Origin: an uncultured Rhodopila sp.
GTDB lineage: Bacteria > Pseudomonadota > Alphaproteobacteria > Acetobacterales > Acetobacteraceae
DNA: 64,000 bases
Direction of reading: 5' to 3'
Assembly: GCA_903851415.1 (NCBI GenBank)
Contig: CAINOE010000110.1
Coordinates: 25,057 to 89,056, forward strand
Of this stretch, positions 52,184 to 60,052 are shown one piece after another; within the stretch, counting starts at the first letter, position 1, and each line of letters starts with the position of its first letter. The notes beneath the pieces were generated by a model that was not told where the DNA came from, ran no database searches, and saw nothing but the letters and a program-made list of their open reading frames with translations. A program made the position numbers and the translations under genes.

Positions 52184-52591
52184 TCAGTCCGGGGCGATCA
52201 GGCGCAGGTGCGGGAAATACGTCTGATACCGCGGGACATCCCGGGTCAGAAGTTGATATCCCGCAATGGCCGCATGGGCGCCGATGAGGAAATCCGGCAG
52301 CGGCGATCGCCGCGTGCCGCCGCGTTGCCGATAGGTGCGAAACGCCTTTCCGGCCAGGAACGCCGCTTTGTAAGGGAGTTCTTCCCGTTCAAACAACGCT
52401 TCCGGCAACGCCAGGTCGAGCTCCTCAATGCGCGAATAGCGCACCGAAACTTCGCCATAGATCACTGCGTTTATGACGAGCCGGAACCGATTGGAGGCGG
52501 CTTCAAGCGCCCTGGCCGACCATTCCGTCCAATCGCTGTCTTTGGCGGTCAGGTCGAGCAGGACATTGCTGTCCACCAACACAGCGGACAT
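52184..52591 (-). CDS. PIN-domain toxin (VapC-like)
   Basis: A 135-residue PIN-domain ribonuclease. It has the first acidic residue in VLVDSNVLLDLTAKDSDW, a second conserved region INAVIYGEVSVRYSRIEELD, and the C-terminal acidic PLPDFLIGAHAAIAGYQLLT followed by TRDVPRY. It begins directly after the antitoxin stop (no spacer), as in VapBC operons. Expected to cleave RNA when free of antitoxin. Confidence 0.88.
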   Translation of the reverse strand: MSAVLVDSNVLLDLTAKDSDWTEWSARALEAASNRFRLVINAVIYGEVSVRYSRIEELDLALPEALFEREELPYKAAFLAGKAFRTYRQRGGTRRSPLPDFLIGAHAAIAGYQLLTRDVPRYQTYFPHLRLIAPD

Positions 52592-52828
52592 TTACTCGCC
52601 GCGGGTCAGGGCCATGATCTCTTCCGTGCTCATGGGAATATCGCCGGGGTGCGCTCGCAGGTGCGCAACCACGCGGGCGCCTCTGCCGTCCGCCCTGCTG
52701 GCGGCCGTCCGGACGAGTCTTACGTCCGTGCCGTCGAAGTGAAATTCGACGTCCGTGTGAGGCAGCAACCCGGCCTGCTCCCGAATGTCGGCGGGGATCG
52801 TGACCTGACCTTTGGATGTGATGCGCAT
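52592..52828 (-). CDS. AbrB/MazE-type antitoxin (VapB-like)
   Basis: A 78-residue antitoxin with an N-terminal swapped-hairpin DNA-binding domain (RITSKGQVTIPADIREQAGL, VEFHFDGTDVRLVRTA) and a C-terminal toxin-binding tail (MSTEEIMALTRGE). It neutralises the PIN toxin and probably represses the operon through the palindrome at 52836-52863. Confidence 0.88.
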   Translation of the reverse strand: MRITSKGQVTIPADIREQAGLLPHTDVEFHFDGTDVRLVRTAASRADGRGARVVAHLRAHPGDIPMSTEEIMALTRGE

Positions 52829-52835
52829 GCAGGCC

Positions 52836-52863
52836 TCCTTACTCTTACAGGTAAGAGTAAGGA
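52836..52863. promoter_or_regulatory. VapBC operator palindrome
   Basis: TCCTTACTCTTAC and GTAAGAGTAAGGA are perfect 13-bp inverted arms around AG, ending 7 bp upstream of the antitoxin start. The left arm includes the AGGAGGCC-type ribosome site read on the minus strand, so binding would block both promoter and translation start. It is the most symmetric operator-like site in the window. Confidence 0.8.
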
Positions 52864-53241
52864 TTTATGCTGACTGAGACAAGGGTTGCCGTCTCGGCAG
52901 GCATGGTGTCGGCCTTTCGCTCACCGTGACGGGTGGGCCGGCTGCGCTACCGCTCACGGTGGAGTCGGCGTGCGCATAGGAGATGAACCCTTTCATCGGA
53001 ATATCCAACCGCGCCATTACCGTCCCGTAACGGAATTGGGGCGCAGGTGCGGCGGTAGATCAATGGCATCCGACCGTTGTAAGATCGGGGTGGACGAACC
53101 CACGTGCCATTGCCGGCCTTGTGCCGGCCATCCATGGCTTTGCCGCCAAACGCACCGCAAGTCGTGGATGGCCGGGCCAAGCCCGGCCATCACACAGTGG
53201 GATGCATCCGTGCCGCCAGTCCTTAGGGCCGATCCCGCCAG
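52864..53241. other. Intergenic region with repeat, no gene
   Basis: About 380 bp between VapBC and the homospermidine synthase 3' end. The only structure seen is the REP-like pair at 53103-53192; ORFs here lack any domain signature. Confidence 0.55.
53103..53192. repeat. BIME-like double palindrome
   Basis: CGTGCCATTGCCGGCCTTGT at 53103 and GGGCCAAGCCCGGCCATCAC ending 53192, joined by CCATGGCTTTGCCGCC and GCAAGTCGTGG. A slightly degraded family member: ATTG for ATGG and ATCAC for ATGAC. Confidence 0.7.
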
Positions 53242-54642
53242 TCACACCACCCGGAAATTCCGGAACTGCCACGCATCCGCCGTGTCCACGTCCTCCGGAA
53301 ACAGCCGCCCGCGATCCAGCAGCGGCGTCCAGTCGCTGTACGCCCCCGCCATCTCGCCCAGATACGGCTCCGCCACCGCCAAAACCCGGGCGTGGTCCAG
53401 ATGGTCCGCCTCCAGAATCCCCGCCCGAGGGTTCTCGATCGCCCAGACCAGCCCGCCCAGCACCGCGGCCGTCACCTGCAACGACGTCGCGTTGTTGTGC
53501 GGCGCCAGCGCCCGCGCCTGCTCGATCGACAGCCGCGATCCGTACCAATACGCGCCCCGGGCATGCCCCATCAGCAGCACGCCCAGCTCATCGATGCCCG
53601 ACGTGATCTCCTGCATCATCAGCCGCTGCGTCGCCTGCTGCTGCCAGTTCCGCCCCGCCAGTTCGTGCACCGACAGCACCGCGTCGTCGCACGGGTGATA
53701 CGCATAATGCACCGTCGGCCGATACGAAACCGCACCGCCCTCGGCCACCGAGTAGTAGTCGGCAATCGAAATCGCCTCGTTATGCGTAATCAGAAACCCG
53801 TGCAGCGGTCCCGCCAGCGGCGTCCAGGTCCGCACCCGCGTGGAGGCGCCCGGCCGCATCAGATAGATCGCCGCGTCGCAGCCGAAATCGTGCCGCCGCC
53901 CGTCGGCCGGCAGCGCCTTCTCATGCGTGCCCCAGCCGAGTTCGGCCGGCTGGCAGCCCTCGCCCACGAAACCGTCGATCGACCAGGTGTTGACGAACTC
54001 GCCCGGCTGCTTCGGGAACGACGCAAGCTGGGTGTCGCGCTCGGCGATATGGATCACCTTCACGCCCAGCGCCCGCGACAGCGCCGCCCAATCAGCGCGG
54101 GTCGCCGGCACGTCCGTCTCGACGCCCGTATCGCGCGCCACATTCAGCAGTGCGGCCTTGACGAAATGCGACACAAGCCCCGGGTTTGCGCCGTGCGTCA
54201 GCACCGCGGTCGGGCCCTCGCCGCCGCCGAGCGCCAAAGCGCTCTCCCGCAGCGCATAGTTGGACCGCTGCGACGGCGTCAGCGACGGATCGGTGTAGCC
54301 GCCCGCCCAGGGCTCGATGCAGGTGTCGAGATACAGCGCGCCCCGCTCCCGGGCAAAGCCGATCAACGCGACTGAGGAGACGTCGACGCTGAGGTTCAGC
54401 AGGAAGTCGCCGGCCCCGACCAGCGGCGTCAGCACGTCCCGGAAATTGCTCCGCGTCAGCGGCAGGATGGTGAACGGCACGCCATACTCCGCGGCAATGT
54501 CCCGCCCGCGGGTGTCGCCCGACAGGATGGAAATCCGGTCGCGCGGGATGTCGATATGACGCAGGATCAGCGGCAGGACTCCCTGCCCGATGCTGCCAAA
54601 GCCGAGCATGACCAGACGGCCGCCGAAAGCGACGTGTTTCAT
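53242..54642 (-). CDS. hss: Homospermidine synthase
   Basis: NAD-dependent homospermidine synthase of 466 residues, which condenses two putrescines. Rossmann motif VMLGFGSIGQGVLPLILRHI at the N-terminus; NLSVDVSSVALIGFARERGA; LYLDTCIEPWAGGYTD; VLTHGANPGLVSHFVKAALL; FLITHNEAISIADYYSV. The size agrees with the Blastochloris-type enzyme. The ATG at 54642 gives MKHVAFGGRLVML; the extension to 54765 overlaps the upstream decarboxylase and is rejected. It is 28 bp downstream of the ornithine decarboxylase gene, forming a putrescine-to-homospermidine operon. Confidence 0.92.
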   Translation of the reverse strand: MKHVAFGGRLVMLGFGSIGQGVLPLILRHIDIPRDRISILSGDTRGRDIAAEYGVPFTILPLTRSNFRDVLTPLVGAGDFLLNLSVDVSSVALIGFARERGALYLDTCIEPWAGGYTDPSLTPSQRSNYALRESALALGGGEGPTAVLTHGANPGLVSHFVKAALLNVARDTGVETDVPATRADWAALSRALGVKVIHIAERDTQLASFPKQPGEFVNTWSIDGFVGEGCQPAELGWGTHEKALPADGRRHDFGCDAAIYLMRPGASTRVRTWTPLAGPLHGFLITHNEAISIADYYSVAEGGAVSYRPTVHYAYHPCDDAVLSVHELAGRNWQQQATQRLMMQEITSGIDELGVLLMGHARGAYWYGSRLSIEQARALAPHNNATSLQVTAAVLGGLVWAIENPRAGILEADHLDHARVLAVAEPYLGEMAGAYSDWTPLLDRGRLFPEDVDTADAWQFRNFRVV

Positions 54643-54670
54643 CGGTCGATTTTCCTTATTCCAAGAGTAG

Positions 54671-55933
54671 TCAGGCGGCGATGCGAAGCGACTCTGCCCC
54701 GAGATCCGGGGTGGCGGCCATTGGCTTATCAGCCACTTCAACGATCTTTGCCCTGTCAAAGCCATTAAATGCGGTGCGGAGGCAAGCGCCGTATGCGCCG
54801 AGCTGGCCGATTTCGATCCAATCGCCCTCCGCGATGTCGGCCGGCAGCACGAACGGCCCGCGCATCACGTCTGCGCTGTCGCAAGTCGGTCCGAACAGCG
54901 AGAAGGCCTCCATCTGCTCCGCCGCGCCGCCCTCAGGCCGCACCATCCGCACCGGATACCGGAACCCGAGCACGCCCGCGTCCGACAGGCTGCCATACAC
55001 GCCGTCATTCACATACAGCATCTCGCCGCGCCGCGCCTGCACCTGCACCACCACCGAGGCGCCCGCCGCCACCAGCGCACGGCCCGGCTCCGCCCACAGG
55101 CGCGCCCGCGGCAGTCCGAGACGATCGAACCCATCCTCGATCTCCGCGAAGAAAGCGCCCAAAGCCGGAGGCTCCTGGTCCGGATACGCCACCGGGAAAC
55201 CGCCGCCGACATCGACCACGTCGATCGCCACATCGGCCGCGCGGATCACCTGCCCGGCCAGCTCCAGCGCATCGCGCCAGGCCAGCGGATCGAGGCACTG
55301 CGAACCGACATGGAAGCTCACCCCCAGCGTCTTCGCGCATCCCCGCGCCGCGCGCAGCAGATCGGCCGCAACATCCGCCGCGGCGCCAAACTTGCCGGAC
55401 AGATCCAGCTTCGCCTCGCCGCGCGGCAGCGCGATGCGCACGATCAGGCCGAGCGCCCCGGGCACGCCGGTGGCGGCAATTTCCGCACGAATCTTCGCCA
55501 GCTCCCCGGCGCTGTCGAGCACGAAGTCGCGCACGCCGTGCCGCTCCCACGCCTCGCGGATGGCGCCGCGCGCCTTGACCGGGTGCATGAAATGGATCGC
55601 CGCCTGCGGGAACATGTCGCGGACGAGGCGGATCTCCGGCAGGGAAGCGCAATCGAAATGCCGCACCCCGCCGTCGTGCAGCGCACGCAGCACCGCCGGA
55701 TCGGGGTTGCACTTCACGGCGTACAGCACGTCGCCGGGGAACGCCTCGACAAAATCGCGCGCGGTCCCGGCGATCAGGCCGGGACGCAGGCAGTGCACAG
55801 GCTCCTCCGGACGCGCAGCCGCGATCACCTGATCGACGGTAGGGCGGCGGACGGGGTACGCGGAAACCTGACGGCGGAGGGGAGACACGGCGGCGCGCGG
55901 GCGCGCGCCCGGGGTGCGGGCAACAACAGACAT
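54671..55933 (-). CDS. Ornithine decarboxylase, PLP fold III
   Basis: Group IV decarboxylase of 420 residues making putrescine from ornithine (lysine possible). PLP lysine in DVLYAVKCNPDPAVLRAL, FHVGSQCLDPLAWRDALEL, glycine-rich PLP-phosphate loop IDVVDVGGGFPVAYPD, YVNDGVYGSLSDAGVLG, and the active-site cysteine SLFGPTCDSADVMRG. First gene of an operon with homospermidine synthase. It has a 355-bp leader with a small upstream ORF, so expression is probably controlled after initiation, as with speF leaders. Confidence 0.9.
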   Translation of the reverse strand: MSVVARTPGARPRAAVSPLRRQVSAYPVRRPTVDQVIAAARPEEPVHCLRPGLIAGTARDFVEAFPGDVLYAVKCNPDPAVLRALHDGGVRHFDCASLPEIRLVRDMFPQAAIHFMHPVKARGAIREAWERHGVRDFVLDSAGELAKIRAEIAATGVPGALGLIVRIALPRGEAKLDLSGKFGAAADVAADLLRAARGCAKTLGVSFHVGSQCLDPLAWRDALELAGQVIRAADVAIDVVDVGGGFPVAYPDQEPPALGAFFAEIEDGFDRLGLPRARLWAEPGRALVAAGASVVVQVQARRGEMLYVNDGVYGSLSDAGVLGFRYPVRMVRPEGGAAEQMEAFSLFGPTCDSADVMRGPFVLPADIAEGDWIEIGQLGAYGACLRTAFNGFDRAKIVEVADKPMAATPDLGAESLRIAA

Positions 55934-56288
55934 CGCGGGAATCCTCGCGGACAGACGGACGCGCGCAAACGCGCCCGGGATGAAACGGGGATGCAGCCGG
56001 AACCTCGCGCAACAGCGCCGCGGCTCGGGTCAGACGATGCTGGTGGTACTTCGCATCGCGCTGGTGCGGTCGGACATAGGCGTGTTCCTAAACGACCCCG
56101 GCCCACGGTTGGCCGGGACTATCGAAAAGGACGCGTTTACGTCGTTGCTGTGCTCAGGGCCGGCGTTCTCACCGGCCAGGGCTCGCGGCACGTGCGGATG
56201 CGTCACCGCCCCGGTTAAGAGGCGAGGACCGCGATATAGGGTCCATGATCCGGGATATGGTATGCGTTTTTAGGTCCGCGCCCCGCGT
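55934..56288 (-). promoter_or_regulatory. Ornithine decarboxylase leader, speF-motif candidate
   Basis: A 355-bp non-coding stretch upstream of the decarboxylase. Read on the minus strand it has hairpins (GGCCGG-8-CCGGCC near 56165-56185; CCCGGCC-7-GGCCGGG at 56097-56117), a 15-codon upstream ORF, then about 100 bases rich in CGCG before the start. Alphaproteobacterial ODC genes are known to carry the speF RNA motif here; whether this leader fits that covariance model needs a search. Confidence 0.5.
56030..56077 (-). CDS. Short upstream ORF in the decarboxylase leader
   Basis: A 15-residue ORF (MSDRTSAMRSTTSIV) ending TGA, 96 bp before the decarboxylase start. It lies just 3' of the hairpin at 56097-56117. 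Leader peptides sensing ornithine or polyamine by ribosome stalling are known for speF genes in other bacteria; a similar role here is inference. It is too short to judge by composition. Confidence 0.4.
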   Translation of the reverse strand: MSDRTSAMRSTTSIV

Positions 56289-57182
56289 TCAGCGCATGCC
56301 TTGCAGCGCGAGATACTCCCAAACCATTGTCGCGGCGGCGAGCGCGGTGATCTCCGAGACGTCGAAGGCGGGGGAAACCTCCACCATGTCCATCCCAACG
56401 AAACGGATCGGCTTCAGCCGCCGCAGGATCGCCTGCGCCTGCCAGGACGCCAGCCCGCCGATTTCCGGCGTGCCGGTGCCGGGGGCGAAGGCCGGGTCGA
56501 GCGCATCGATGTCGAAGCTGAGATAGGCCGGGCTGTCGCCGATGACCTCCATGATCCGGGCGGCGACGGTGGCCGGGGTCGAGGCGTGGACATCCTGCGC
56601 GGACACCACGGTCACGCCGCGCGACAGGGTCCAGTCCATGACATCCGTCTGGACGGGCGAGCGTATGCCGATCTGGATCATGCGATGGGGATCGACGAGG
56701 CCCTCGTTGATGGCGTGGTAGAATGGTGAGCCGTGCGCGTAGGCCTGGCCGAAATTGTCCGGCCAGGTGTCCACATGGGCGTCGAAATGCAGCAGCGCGG
56801 CCGGATGCCCGAGCCGCCGCGTCAGCGCACGCAGCAGCGGCAGGGTGATGCTGTGCTCGCCGCCGAGCGCGATCAGATGGCCGATGGGCTCGGCTTGCGT
56901 CTGTATCGCGCCCAGGCTGGCCTGGATGTCTCCCAGCGCCAGGCGTAAGTCGCCGATGTCGGAGACGTTCATGCGCGCCGGTTCGACGCGGTGCTCCGGA
57001 TGGTCGCCGTCGGTCAGCATGCGGCTGGCGCGGCGGATCGCGGCGGGGCCGTCGCGGGTGCCGGAGCGGTTCGTGGTGCCGATATCCATCGGGATGCCGG
57101 CGATCACGAAACCCGCGTCCGGGCCGCTGCGGGCGATGCCCAGGAAGCTCGGCGGAATGGAATAGGTCGGTGTGCCGGCCAT
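56289..57182 (-). CDS. speB: Agmatinase/ureohydrolase
   Basis: A 297-residue arginase-superfamily enzyme, binuclear Mn, most likely making putrescine from agmatine. Metal motifs: ALGGEHSITLPLLRAL, LLHFDAHVDTWPDNFG and SFDIDALDPAFAPGTGTPEI. The N-terminus has GIPMDIGTTNRSGTRDGPAA, the agmatinase-type G-x-x-x-R-x-G-P loop. No arginine decarboxylase is in the window. It sits upstream of the decarboxylase leader on the same strand and feeds the same pool. Confidence 0.88.
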   Translation of the reverse strand: MAGTPTYSIPPSFLGIARSGPDAGFVIAGIPMDIGTTNRSGTRDGPAAIRRASRMLTDGDHPEHRVEPARMNVSDIGDLRLALGDIQASLGAIQTQAEPIGHLIALGGEHSITLPLLRALTRRLGHPAALLHFDAHVDTWPDNFGQAYAHGSPFYHAINEGLVDPHRMIQIGIRSPVQTDVMDWTLSRGVTVVSAQDVHASTPATVAARIMEVIGDSPAYLSFDIDALDPAFAPGTGTPEIGGLASWQAQAILRRLKPIRFVGMDMVEVSPAFDVSEITALAAATMVWEYLALQGMR

Positions 57183-57471
57183 CGCGGTCGAGCCTTCAGG
57201 TTTCAGGCCGGGTGGTTACAGACCAGCCCGCGTCGGGTTTGAGCCACCGAACGCCTGCGCAGTCATGGCCCCGACGGCCCGCTTTATAAGGATTTGATCG
57301 GCGAGGTGCCAGCGTGCAACGCGGCATCATTGCAACGCGTCATGGCCGGTTGGTTCCGGGCGAGCCGGCCTGTCGCCTATCCGCGGCAACCGCCGCTCAG
57401 CCTGGTCCCTCGATCCGCCTGGAACATCTGATACAAGGGCCGTTTTCCAGCGTCTGCCTCGGGGGCTCGGC

Positions 57472-59118
57472 ATGGACTTTTCGATCACCCTGGTGAACCT
57501 CGCCGGATCGGTTGCCCTGCTGTTGTGGGGGGTGCACATGGTGCAATCGGGGGTGCAACGCGCCCTCGGCGCCAGGCTTCGCAGCCTGCTCGGCATCGCC
57601 CTGCGCAACCGCTTCCAGGCATTCCTGGCCGGGATAGGCGTCACTGCCATCCTGCAAAGCAGCACCGCCACCGGCCTTATGGTCACCGGCTTTGCCGCCG
57701 GCGGTCTCGTGGACCTCGTGCCCGCGCTCGCCGTGATGCTCGGGGCGAATGTCGGCACCACGCTGATCGTCCAGCTTCTTTCGTTCGATGTGGCGGAGAT
57801 TGCCCCGGCCCTGATCCTGCTCGGCGTGCTGATGTTTCGCCGCGCAAGCGCGGCGCCGCGTGATTTCGGCCGCGTGCTCATCGGCCTCGGCTTGCTGCTG
57901 ATGGCGCTGCGCCAGTTCATCGGCCTGCTCGACCCGTTCGAGGACGCGCCAAGCCTGCGCCTGCTGCTCGGCGCGGTGGCGACCCAGCCGATACTGGATG
58001 TGATACTGGCCGCCGGACTGACCTGGGCGGCGCACTCCAGCGTCGCCATTGTGCTGCTGGCGATGTCCTTCGCGGCCAAAGGCGTGGTTCCGCCTCATGC
58101 GGCCTTCGCCCTTGTGCTGGGCGCCAATTTGGGCACCGCGATCAATCCGGTGCTGGAAGGCGGAGCCGGCGACGATCCCGCCGCGCGCCGCCTGCCGATG
58201 GGCAACCTGGTCAACCGCATCATCGGCGTCGCCGCCGCGCTGGCTCTGCTGCCGGTGCTCGGTCCGTGGCTGGTAACCGTAGACCCCGACGATGCCCGGG
58301 TCGTCGCCGACTTCCACACCGGGTTCAACCTGGTGCTCGCGCTGGTGTTCTTCCCTCTGCTCGGCCCGTACGCCGCGCTGTTGTGCCGCTTTATGCCGGC
58401 GCGGGTCGCCGCCGCGGATCCCGGCCAGCCTTTGTATCTCGATGCGGCGGCGATCGAGGTGCCGATGGTCGCTCTCGGTGCGGCAACACGTGAAGCGCTG
58501 CGCATGGCCGATGCGCTGGAAAGCATGCTCCAGGGCTTTCGCGACGCGCTGCAACGTCCCGACCGGCGGCAACTCAGCGAACTGCGGCGGCTCGACGACG
58601 TGCTGGACAAGCTGAATACGGCGATCAAGTCCTACATGACCGCGCTGCCCGGCGAATCGATGACCGATGCGGACCATCGGCGGGTCGTCGAGATCCTGGC
58701 CTTCGCCACCAATCTGGAGCACGCGGGCGACATCGTGGACAAGGGGCTGTTCGGGATCATCGCCAGGCAGGCCAAACGCGGCCTTGTCTTCTCCCGCGAC
58801 GAAGCCGAAGAGCTCCGCCGCATCGCCGATCGGCTGATGGCCAATTTGCGGTCTGCGGCGGCGTTGCTGGTGACGGGTGATGAACGCGCCGCCAAACTGC
58901 TCGTGGCCGAAAAGGAAGTCTTCCGCACGTTCGAATCGGAGGCGACGGCGGCGCACTTTGCCGGGCTGCGCGACGGCCAGCCGAAGCACGCGGAAACCGG
59001 CACGCTGCACCTGGATGCCCTGAGGGACCTCAAGCGCGTCAACGCCCATCTGGTGGGTGCGGCCGCGTATCCGGTCCTGGAGAGCAAAGGCGACCTGCTG
59101 CCCAGCCGCCTGCGGTAG
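57472..59118 (+). CDS. Na/phosphate cotransporter with PhoU-like domain
   Basis: A 548-residue NptA-type (PNaS) transporter. Two inverted membrane repeats: first VTAILQSSTATGLMVTGFAA, the QSST sodium/phosphate motif, and LGANVGTTLIVQLLSF; second LTWAAHSSVAIVLLAM and LGANLGTAINPVLEGG. After about residue 320 comes a cytoplasmic PhoU-like helical domain (ALRMADALESMLQGFRDAL, ATNLEHAGDIVDKGLFGIIA). Low-affinity phosphate uptake or phosphate export are both possible. It is convergent with recR, 3 bp between stops. Confidence 0.9.
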   Translation: MDFSITLVNLAGSVALLLWGVHMVQSGVQRALGARLRSLLGIALRNRFQAFLAGIGVTAILQSSTATGLMVTGFAAGGLVDLVPALAVMLGANVGTTLIVQLLSFDVAEIAPALILLGVLMFRRASAAPRDFGRVLIGLGLLLMALRQFIGLLDPFEDAPSLRLLLGAVATQPILDVILAAGLTWAAHSSVAIVLLAMSFAAKGVVPPHAAFALVLGANLGTAINPVLEGGAGDDPAARRLPMGNLVNRIIGVAAALALLPVLGPWLVTVDPDDARVVADFHTGFNLVLALVFFPLLGPYAALLCRFMPARVAAADPGQPLYLDAAAIEVPMVALGAATREALRMADALESMLQGFRDALQRPDRRQLSELRRLDDVLDKLNTAIKSYMTALPGESMTDADHRRVVEILAFATNLEHAGDIVDKGLFGIIARQAKRGLVFSRDEAEELRRIADRLMANLRSAAALLVTGDERAAKLLVAEKEVFRTFESEATAAHFAGLRDGQPKHAETGTLHLDALRDLKRVNAHLVGAAAYPVLESKGDLLPSRLR

Positions 59119-59121
59119 GCG

Positions 59122-59715
59122 TCAAGCCGATCGGCGTGTCCGCAAAGCGGCCGCCAGCGTGCCGTCGTCCAGCACGTCCAGCGCGCCGCCCATCGGCACA
59201 CCTTGCCCGACCCGGCTGATTGTCACGCCGGTGCGGCGCAACTGATCCGTCAGCCAGTGCGCCGTGGTGGCGCCATCGACCGTGGCGCCGAGTGCGAGGA
59301 TCACCTCGGTCACGTCGCCCTCGGCGATGCGCGACAGCAGGCCGGTGGTATTGAGATCCTCCGGCCCGATCCCGGACAGCGCGGACAACGTGCCCCCAAG
59401 CACATGATACAGCCCGCGATGCACCATCGCCCGCTCGAGCGCCCATAGATCGCCGACACCTTCCACTACGCAGATCACCGAGCGGTCCCGGTTCGGATCA
59501 GCGCAGATCGTGCAGGGGTCCCGGGTGTCGAGGTTGCCGCAATCCGCGCACGGCCGGACGGCGCGGGCGGCCTCCGCAAGCGCGGCAGCCAGAGGCAGCA
59601 TCCGCGCCTCCGGCTGCTGCAACATCTTCAGCGCAGCCCGGCGGGCGCTGCGCGGACCCATACCCGGCAACTTCGCCAGCAAACCGATGAGGTGATCGAT
59701 TTCAGGCCCGCCCAT
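59122..59715 (-). CDS. recR: Recombination mediator RecR
   Basis: A 197-residue DNA-repair protein. HhH-type N-terminus LLAKLPGMGPRSARRAALKM, four-cysteine zinc finger (CADCGNLDTRDPCTIC), then the Toprim domain VICVVEGVGDLWALERAMVH, LGGTLSALSGIGPEDLN. With RecO and RecF it loads RecA at gaps. Last gene of the ffs-dnaX-ybaB-recR block. Confidence 0.96.
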   Translation of the reverse strand: MGGPEIDHLIGLLAKLPGMGPRSARRAALKMLQQPEARMLPLAAALAEAARAVRPCADCGNLDTRDPCTICADPNRDRSVICVVEGVGDLWALERAMVHRGLYHVLGGTLSALSGIGPEDLNTTGLLSRIAEGDVTEVILALGATVDGATTAHWLTDQLRRTGVTISRVGQGVPMGGALDVLDDGTLAAALRTRRSA

Positions 59716-59728
59716 TGCGCCCGGAATG

Positions 59729-60052
59729 TCAGAACGGCAGCTTCATCCCGGCCGGAAGCTGCATCCCGCCGGTCACCTTCTGCATCTCCTCCGCCGAGAC
59801 CACTTCGATCTTCGCCTTGGCGTCCCGATGCGCCGCGACGATCAGGTCCTGCAACATCTCCGCGTCGGCGGGATCGATCAGCTTCGGGTCGATCCGGACC
59901 GAGCGCAGCTCGCTCTTGCCGGTCAGGGTCACGGTGACCAGCCCGGCGCCGGCTTCGCCGGTGACCTCCAGCGCCTCCAGCTTGGCCTGCATCTCCTGCA
60001 CTTTGGACTGCATCTGCTGCGCCTGCTTCATCAGGCCGGCCAAATTCTTCAT
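59729..60052 (-). CDS. ybaB: Nucleoid-associated protein YbaB/EbfC
   Basis: A 107-residue dimeric DNA-binding protein: helical N-terminus [20 protein letters not shown], central beta strands [20 protein letters not shown], and [20 protein letters not shown]. The start overlaps the dnaX stop by 4 bp, and recR follows 13 bp later, the standard bacterial arrangement. Confidence 0.95.
   Translation of the reverse strand: MKNLAGLMKQAQQMQSKVQEMQAKLEALEVTGEAGAGLVTVTLTGKSELRSVRIDPKLIDPADAEMLQDLIVAAHRDAKAKIEVVSAEEMQKVTGGMQLPAGMKLPF

Noticed and set aside
57397..59049. 550-aa minus-strand ORF opposite the Na/Pi cotransporter
   Set aside because: Antisense; the plus strand has the QSST motif and PhoU domain.
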